Of a stretch of 64,000 bases of DNA, positions 58,406-64,000 are shown piece by piece (positions within the stretch are counted from its first letter, which is position 1; each line of letters opens with the position of its first letter). The notes below the pieces were generated by a model that did no database searches, was not told where the DNA came from, and saw nothing but the letters and a program-made list of their open reading frames with translations. This stretch comes from Eonycteris spelaea. Its lineage: Eukaryota > Chordata > Mammalia > Chiroptera > Pteropodidae. The stretch is taken from contig PUFA01000567.1 of NCBI GenBank assembly GCA_003508835.1, positions 1 to 64,000 of the forward strand. Reading direction: 5' to 3'. Position numbers and translations under genes: made by a program.

Positions 58406-58422
58406 GGCCACCAGGGGGCGCT
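58406..58422 (+). promoter_or_regulatory. RSS-adjacent CTCF motif
   Basis: GGCCACCAGGGGGCGCT, forward, 30 nt after the nonamer. Confidence 0.75.
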
Positions 58423-61400
58423 CAGGGCGCACACAGCTCAGCACACACAGACCAGCCCAGCAGCAGGTGCAGAGGGAGCTGGGGAAGCGGCTTCCTGTGG
58501 GAGCAGCGATTTCCTCTCATCTCTCAGCTGCCTCCCAGGAGAATCACTGCTCCTTCTTCGTGGCTCTAGTTTTCCCCATTCTCACTGAAGGTGAGAAAAT
58601 AAGAAGTAACCTTCAATCAGCAGTGCCTGGGGACCTTTTCTTCACCAGCTTTCAGTGTGTCCTTTCTGATTCTTGACAGAGAGACCCCCTGAGGGCTTTG
58701 TGTCCCTGAGGCTGGGAACTGTTTCCACACAGAGAGACACACACAGTGCAGGGCCCTGTGTGCCGAGCTCAGGCTCTGCCCCCACAGACACACGCTGTCC
58801 CCACGTGGGCCTCCCTTCAGACAGGACACAGGGCCCACAAGGGAGGACCTGTCCCCAGGACCTCTGTCCCACAGGGTCCCTGTCCTGCCTGCAGCACATG
58901 AACCTCTCGTTCCTCATTTACTCGTGTGAACGTAGAAACACCTCAACATCACCTGCTGTCATCTACGGTCCTAGTTACACTAAATCTGTTTAGTCCTGTG
59001 TCCCTGTGCTGGAGTCCCCCTCACTCTCCCAGCCGTCCCCACGTACCAGCACCGTAGTGGGATTAAGCAAATACGTAGCATTCACCTGCCTTCACTTCAT
59101 CCCGTAACGTTCACCAAACCTGTCTGTCCATTGTGGTCACCCCAGGCCAGTTTATGTGCACTGGTCTACTGGTGGCTATGATGTGTCCACATGTCATGCA
59201 CACACATGAATCAAGTCCACACAGCATTAAAGAAGGACAGGACATTCAGTGGACACAGCTGGCTGCTGACGCACGGCCAGCACTAGCAAGTTAGGAACTG
59301 AACGACACAGGTCATCCTGACAGACCCACCTGGACACATAACTGTGCTGGACGCTCGTGGGGGCTGTGGTGATTCCCACCTCAGGGATCACAGCTGCTGT
59401 GCTCGTCACTCCTGTTGTCCCCAGACCAGCCATGTTCGATCTGAGATTTGTGACACCAAGTTCTGGGAACACTCAGAGCAGGACTGAGACTGTACCCAAA
59501 GTGGAAGTCTGTTTAGAAGAAGACAAAATTTTAAAATACAGAAGCACTCGAGCAACAGGTACTGAAGAAGTTGGGTAAAGAATGGAATGATTATAAATTA
59601 TTCTCAGTCCAAGCGTTTAAAATTATGTTTCTCACTTTTCTTTGTTTTATTCACTTTCTCTGACAGTATCAAGTGGATTGAACACTTGAACGTTGACCAT
59701 ATCATAAAACTGCGTGCACTGAATCAACCAGCTAGACTAATTTTCGCACTTCTAATAATTGTAAATGCCGCAAAGTGTTACTATCATCTGTGCTCATATT
59801 CTTTCCCTTCCTTCAGTAAAACGCTGACCTTGCATATGAGTCTTTCTACCTAAAATCATTGATGGCAGGAAAGGAAACTTGTCTGCATCACGCAGCCTGT
59901 GTGGCTCAGAGCGATCGTTATGACACCAGTCACCTCCACAGTCCTGTAGCAGGACATCTGGTGGGATGAGCCCACTTGGTATTACAAAAAAAAAAAAAGA
60001 CACTTTCTTTTTGGACAATTATGCCAAAAATGTGTTCATCATTCAATGCCTTTCAATGGAACAGAAGGCCAAAACAGGAATTCTGCTTTATTCAGAAGAG
60101 GATGCTGTGTTCTCATTGTCGCTACATTCTTAAAGGTGAACTGGAGACCCCTCCTATGAGTCTGCACTGGGCCCTGGCATGGCACAGTCGGTCTGGTGTT
60201 GACCCTGCAGATCATAGTCGTTGCTGAAAATCCTCCCCACCCCCGGGAATGCTCCCATTAAGAGGGTAGATGCAGGCGGTTGACCAGAGTGGTGAGGGTT
60301 CAGGTGAGGGACCCTGTATGTTTGGACTTCTCTCTGGTTCCTGGTCAGATAGAGGAAGGAGCACTTTCAGCTTCCCACAGACACGGCCTCCTCTTTACTC
60401 TGAAGAGCATTTCTCTGCCCAGGCCTCATGCAGTGTCCCAGAACGTCTAGTGCAAGCTGAGAAGGGACTGATCGCTCTATCCTATAGGCCATCGCAGCTG
60501 GCTAGATCTGCTTAGGGAAGCGAGCCTCTCCAGGGCACCCGCCCTGTATCTTGGATAACTCTTGGTTTCTCTCCTTTATCAAATATAAATGAATCGTGTA
60601 AATAGAAGAGGAATTCAACCCGGACCCGATGGTCTGTAGAAGCCGCGTCCATGACTCAGTGATACAGCCCCCCACACGCACACCAATAGGAAAGGCTGAG
60701 TCTGAGCTGAAACACAGTGGGGAGATGAACCCAGGGTTAGGGAGGAAGGGGTGCTCACACGATGTGCTCAGGGTCTGATGAGGGGCTCCTGAGGGTACGA
60801 CTGTGTCCCAGGCCTGTCCCCAAGTTCAGAGTCGAGGATGAAGGACACAAATCTTTCCCATATGAAATGGGGACAGACTATGACAAGGAGCTGCTGTGGG
60901 GAATGCATAATACGCCCTCTGAATTGTGTTTGTGTCTTTTATCACCTTCTCTACCTCACGATGTTTATACAACGTTACAAATATTTCCGGAAGGGGAGAG
61001 ACTTCCCCTCATGAGGTCACCAGTGCTGAGAGTCAGCACAGGTCTTGCCAGGCACACGCCTTTCACGCGCACACTCACGCCCAGGGCCCCCGAGCGTCTG
61101 CCCACGCGCCCCGGGGCACGATGCTCCTCTGCCGACCTCACCCCGGGCCCAGCTGCCGGGCCACTGCGGAACCACGTCCAGCTCTGAGCCCAACGAAATT
61201 ATCCACTCGAGTCAGGCACAGCTCCTCACTACCTTCAATCGTTAGCAGGAAGCACCAGCGAAGCACAGGTCCAGAGTCCCCTCTCCCTTCCCTACGTGTC
61301 TCCCGACACCGTCTTGCCTTCCACGTGGCCCCTGGTGGCATCCAAGCTCCTGTCTCTAGGAGCTGTGACTGTGATGACTGTTTTGCCTGAGCCGCTCCTG

Positions 61401-62896
61401 TGTCTTTTTTCTGGCCACAGCAGACCGATACCTCTTAAAAGAAAACAAGCAAGTGGCACCATGAACAGGAAGGTCTGGTACTGACAGGGGGCCGTAGAGA
61501 CGCCCCTAACAGCCTGCCTTCACTGTGGGCTGTGTGGCTGGGCTCCGCCATTGGGAAGGCTCGGTGACAAGTGGACCTTTTGTTCACAGCTCGGTGCTGC
61601 TCTGTGTGGCCTCATCAGGGACCGTCAGCGCTTCCTGCCCTAACTGGGGGACAAAGGTGGCTCTTTCTCAGGTCGTGGTGTTCTGTGGTCTGACACCTGC
61701 CCCGGGGCCTGTGTTCCCTGAGCTCAGCCTCGGGCTCCTCCCTGAGCAGAGAGGAGAGAGGACAGGCTCCTGCCCTGGGACAGCTTCAATGACCCCCAAC
61801 CATGTTGCAAATGGGGATCTGAACAGACAGTGGGGAGCGAGGAGTGGCGGGACATGAGCCCATGTGTCTGAGACCCCAACAACCCCTCCGCCGACATGCA
61901 CAGGGCCCCTGCCCTCCGTCAGAACAAAGGAGGGAGAAGCCCAGGTCCCGAGAGCAGGAGGCGGCTCTCTGGGACCGAGGCAGAAGACTGACGTGGAGAC
62001 AAGGTGTCTGCAGCCCGTCTGCCAACTCATTCTGCCATGTTCATTGCTATGGGTGAGTTTCTGACGGTTGGTGACACTGTATACAGTTACAATGATCAAG
62101 AGTGTGTGGCACTGGTGGAAGGGATGACACAGGTCAATGCGCCAGAACATGCGTGACCTTGGAGGAGCCAAGTCTGTCTTAGCTAAGACAGGGAGGGCTC
62201 GGATCTTCAAAGGACAGCGTGCCCGTCTCTATCCACGTAAATATTGTTTATCCCTGAACTTCTATTTCAAGAAAGTTGACATTAAGCTCCACATTGCTGA
62301 ATGTAATCAAAATATATTCTTACAAGAAGTTCGTAGAGACTATGTACAGACAATTTACTACTTAACAAAAAGTAGGACAAAGCACAATGTAAATGCTCAG
62401 CATCAGCTATCAGTGTTTTGTAGGCCTGGTGCGGATTTCATGCAGTTGCATAAACCAGAGTAAAGCCATCTGTGCTTATGGGATGTAGAGGATTTGAAAG
62501 GACTGCCTTTTATTTGGGGCTAGAGATACAACAAAGTGGACATCGAAATATTAGTTGGCTGGAATTATGTTCACTGACACTTAGGAACTGTGAATGTATT
62601 GAAATCTGTTGGTGACCTGAATGTGCCTGGACATAATGCAAACCACTTCAAAGATTATGTCAAATATGCACAAATTTTTATATTTAATGACGGTGTGCTC
62701 AACTTGTCCATCATTCACTTTTGTAATGGAAAAGGTTGGATTTTCCATGACGTGTTTTAATGCAACTTAGAGACCAGTTTGCTTGGCATCACAGGCTGAG
62801 ATGCTATCGATTCAAGAGAAAGAGAGCCTACTGGTCCCAGAGAAACCAGGGAGCCTGACCCAGTCCTTCCCCACTTATGAGGAGCAGGCCGCCCAC
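58423..62896 (+). repeat. Type C spacer between VH1h and VH4 (recent duplicate)
   Basis: Copy of 37732-42192. No gene. A minus-strand open frame of ~180 codons at 61668-62210 is split into smaller frames in the sister copy, so it is not evidence of coding. Confidence 0.88.
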
Positions 62897-62904
62897 ATGC
62901 AAAT
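62897..62904 (+). promoter_or_regulatory. IGHV octamer (ATGCAAAT) of VH4-like gene
   Basis: Perfect octamer 110 nt upstream of the ATG. Confidence 0.9.
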
Positions 62905-63006
62905 TCCTCCTCCAGCCCAGGGTAAAACCTGTCTGGGCTGGGGATCCACACTCTCTCCACACAGGGCTCAGGTCTCTGGGGAAGCAGCGCTGTGGTCGAG
63001 GTGAAG

Positions 63007-63444
63007 ATGAGACTGTGGGGTCTTCTCCTGTGCCTGGTGACAGCCCCCCAAGGTGAGTGTCTCAGATGTCAGACAGGGGTCTGAGGGGGGTTGTGACTAT
63101 ATGTGACTGACATGGCTGATGCTCCTTGTCCCCAGGTGTCTTGTCGAGGTAGAGCTAAAGCAGTGGGGCTCGCAACAGCTGAAGCCCTCGCAGACCCTCT
63201 CGCTCACCTGCGCTGACTATAAAGTCTCCCTCACAAGCAGCGGTTACTGCTGGCATTGGATCCGCCAGCCACCCGAGAAGGGGCTGGAGTGGATGGGGGG
63301 AATTTGTTACAATGGGGACACATACTACAGCCCGTCCCTGAAGAGTCGCACCTCCATCTCCAGAGACACGTCCAAGAACCAGTTCTCCCTGCAGCTGAAC
63401 TCTGTGACCAGTGAGGACACGGCCCTGTATTACTGTGCAAGAGA
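63007..63444 (+). pseudogene. IGHV: Clan II (VH4-34-like) IGHV segment, V region open, leader/FR1 1-nt deletion; paired CDR cysteines
   Basis: Leader exon 63007-63052 (MRLWGLLLCLVTAPQ), intron 63053-63135, V exon 63136-63444. One base is missing at the end of the leader ('gtcttgtcgaggta'), so normal splicing enters the V region out of frame and meets TAG. The V region itself (from 63146) is a full 299 nt and open: [25 protein letters not shown]1 with [24 protein letters not shown]2 [10 protein letters not shown]3 [22 protein letters not shown]. Besides the canonical cysteine pair it has one cysteine in CDR1 (about Kabat 33) and one in CDR2 (about Kabat 52). The leader lesion is shared with 42308, so it predates their duplication or is a repeated consensus error. 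Confidence 0.9.
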
Positions 63445-63483
63445 CACAGTGAGGGGACCTCAGTGTGAGCCCAGACACAAAGC
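63445..63483 (+). other. 23-RSS of VH4-like gene 63007
   Basis: CACAGTG, 23-nt spacer, ACACAAAGC at 63475-63483. Confidence 0.93.
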
Positions 63484-63524
63484 TCCCTGAGAGACTCTGG
63501 AGGGGGAGCTGCAGGGGCCAATCA

Positions 63525-63539
63525 GGCCACCAGGGGCGC
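63525..63539 (+). promoter_or_regulatory. RSS-adjacent CTCF motif, one G short
   Basis: GGCCACCAGGGGCGC, forward, 41 nt after the nonamer. The same four-G form as at 42823, so the shortening is shared by both copies. Confidence 0.55.
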
Positions 63540-64000
63540 GCAGATCACATAATGTACAGCACACACAGACCAGACCAGCAGCAGGTGCAGAGGGACATGG
63601 GAAGGGGCTTCCTGTTGGGAGCAACAATTTCCTCTCAAAGTTAGCTGCTCACACGGAAAACCCTGACTATTTTGATGTGCATGTAAACTCTCCTGTTCTC
63701 ACTGCAGACTAAAATGAAAACGCACCTTGTCTGTCTGTAGACGACATGTCACTGGTGGCTGGGGACCTTCCTTCGCCAGTTTTTGTGTCTGTTTTCACGT
63801 CTCAGCAGAGGGACCATCCTGAGGGCTGTCTTCTTCCCTGTGGCTGGAAAAGACCTGCACAAAGAGAGACCGGCACAGTGCAGACCCCTGTGTGCTGAGC
63901 TCAGGCTCTCTGTCCCACAGGCACACGCTGTCCCCACATGGGCCCTCCCTTCAGACAGGACCATGGCCACAGGGGTAGGATCAGCCCCCAGGACGCCACC
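63540..64000 (+). repeat. Start of a type A spacer after VH4
   Basis: Near-identical to 42839-43302. The window ends within it, and by analogy a VH1 gene would follow about 4 kb to the right. Confidence 0.85.

Noticed and set aside
61668..62210. Minus-strand open frame of ~180 codons
   Set aside because: In the near-identical copy at 40.97-41.5 kb the frame is broken by small differences, so it is not under coding constraint.

Overview
This is mammalian germline DNA from an immunoglobulin heavy-chain variable (IGHV) locus. It is not prokaryotic, and there is no operon logic. Twelve V segments can be read, all on the + strand. Each has a ~46-nt leader exon, an ~82-99-nt intron and a V exon, followed (except in the most decayed copy) by a recombination signal (heptamer, ~23-nt spacer, nonamer). 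Most have an ATGCAAAT octamer promoter upstream. All three classical clans are present: clan I (VH1-like: 4427, 14072, 25521, 37212, 47443, 57909), clan II (VH4-like: 8804, 29169, 42308, 63007) and clan III (VH3-like: 19002, 52786). The coexistence of the three clans rules out single-family loci such as those of pig or cattle. An antisense L1 3' end at ~34.7 kb resembles one I associate with bat genomes, so a bat is my best guess; this is memory-based and only moderately supported.

Layout. The order is VH1h-VH4-VH1-VH3 (cassette 1, 4.4-19.4 kb), then a degenerate partial cassette (VH1 pseudogene at 25.5 kb, VH4 pseudogene at 29.2 kb) embedded in unique DNA with an ERV LTR, a CpG-rich segment and L1 debris. 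It continues with VH1h-VH4-VH1-VH3 again (cassette 3, 37.2-53.2 kb) and the start of a further cassette (VH1h at 57.9 kb, VH4 at 63.0 kb). Cassette 3 to 4 repeats with a period of ~20.7 kb. The spacers fall into three types: A (after VH4, leading to VH1), B (after VH1, leading to VH3) and C (after VH3 or VH1h). Types A and B carry ancient ERVL-MaLR-like fragments.

The most interesting observation is that three clan I genes (called VH1h here; 4427, 37212, 57909) carry a clan III recombination signal and clan III downstream flank instead of the VH1-type signal kept by 14072, 25521 and 47443. The grafted flank brings a near-consensus CTCF-binding motif about 30 bp downstream of the signal, which the true VH1 genes lack. 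In mouse, CTCF elements next to the RSS strongly raise V usage during loop-extrusion scanning, so this chimerism could have converted VH1 genes into highly used ones. Two of the three hybrids (4427, 37212) are also the only fully open V genes in the window. The gene at 37212 has a hydrophobic CDR-H2 strikingly like human IGHV1-69.

Caution: most inactivating lesions in the remaining genes are 1-3-nt deletions, often in homopolymers or short repeats, and near-identical duplicated blocks differ largely by such indels. Many apparent pseudogenes may therefore reflect consensus errors of a long-read assembly.
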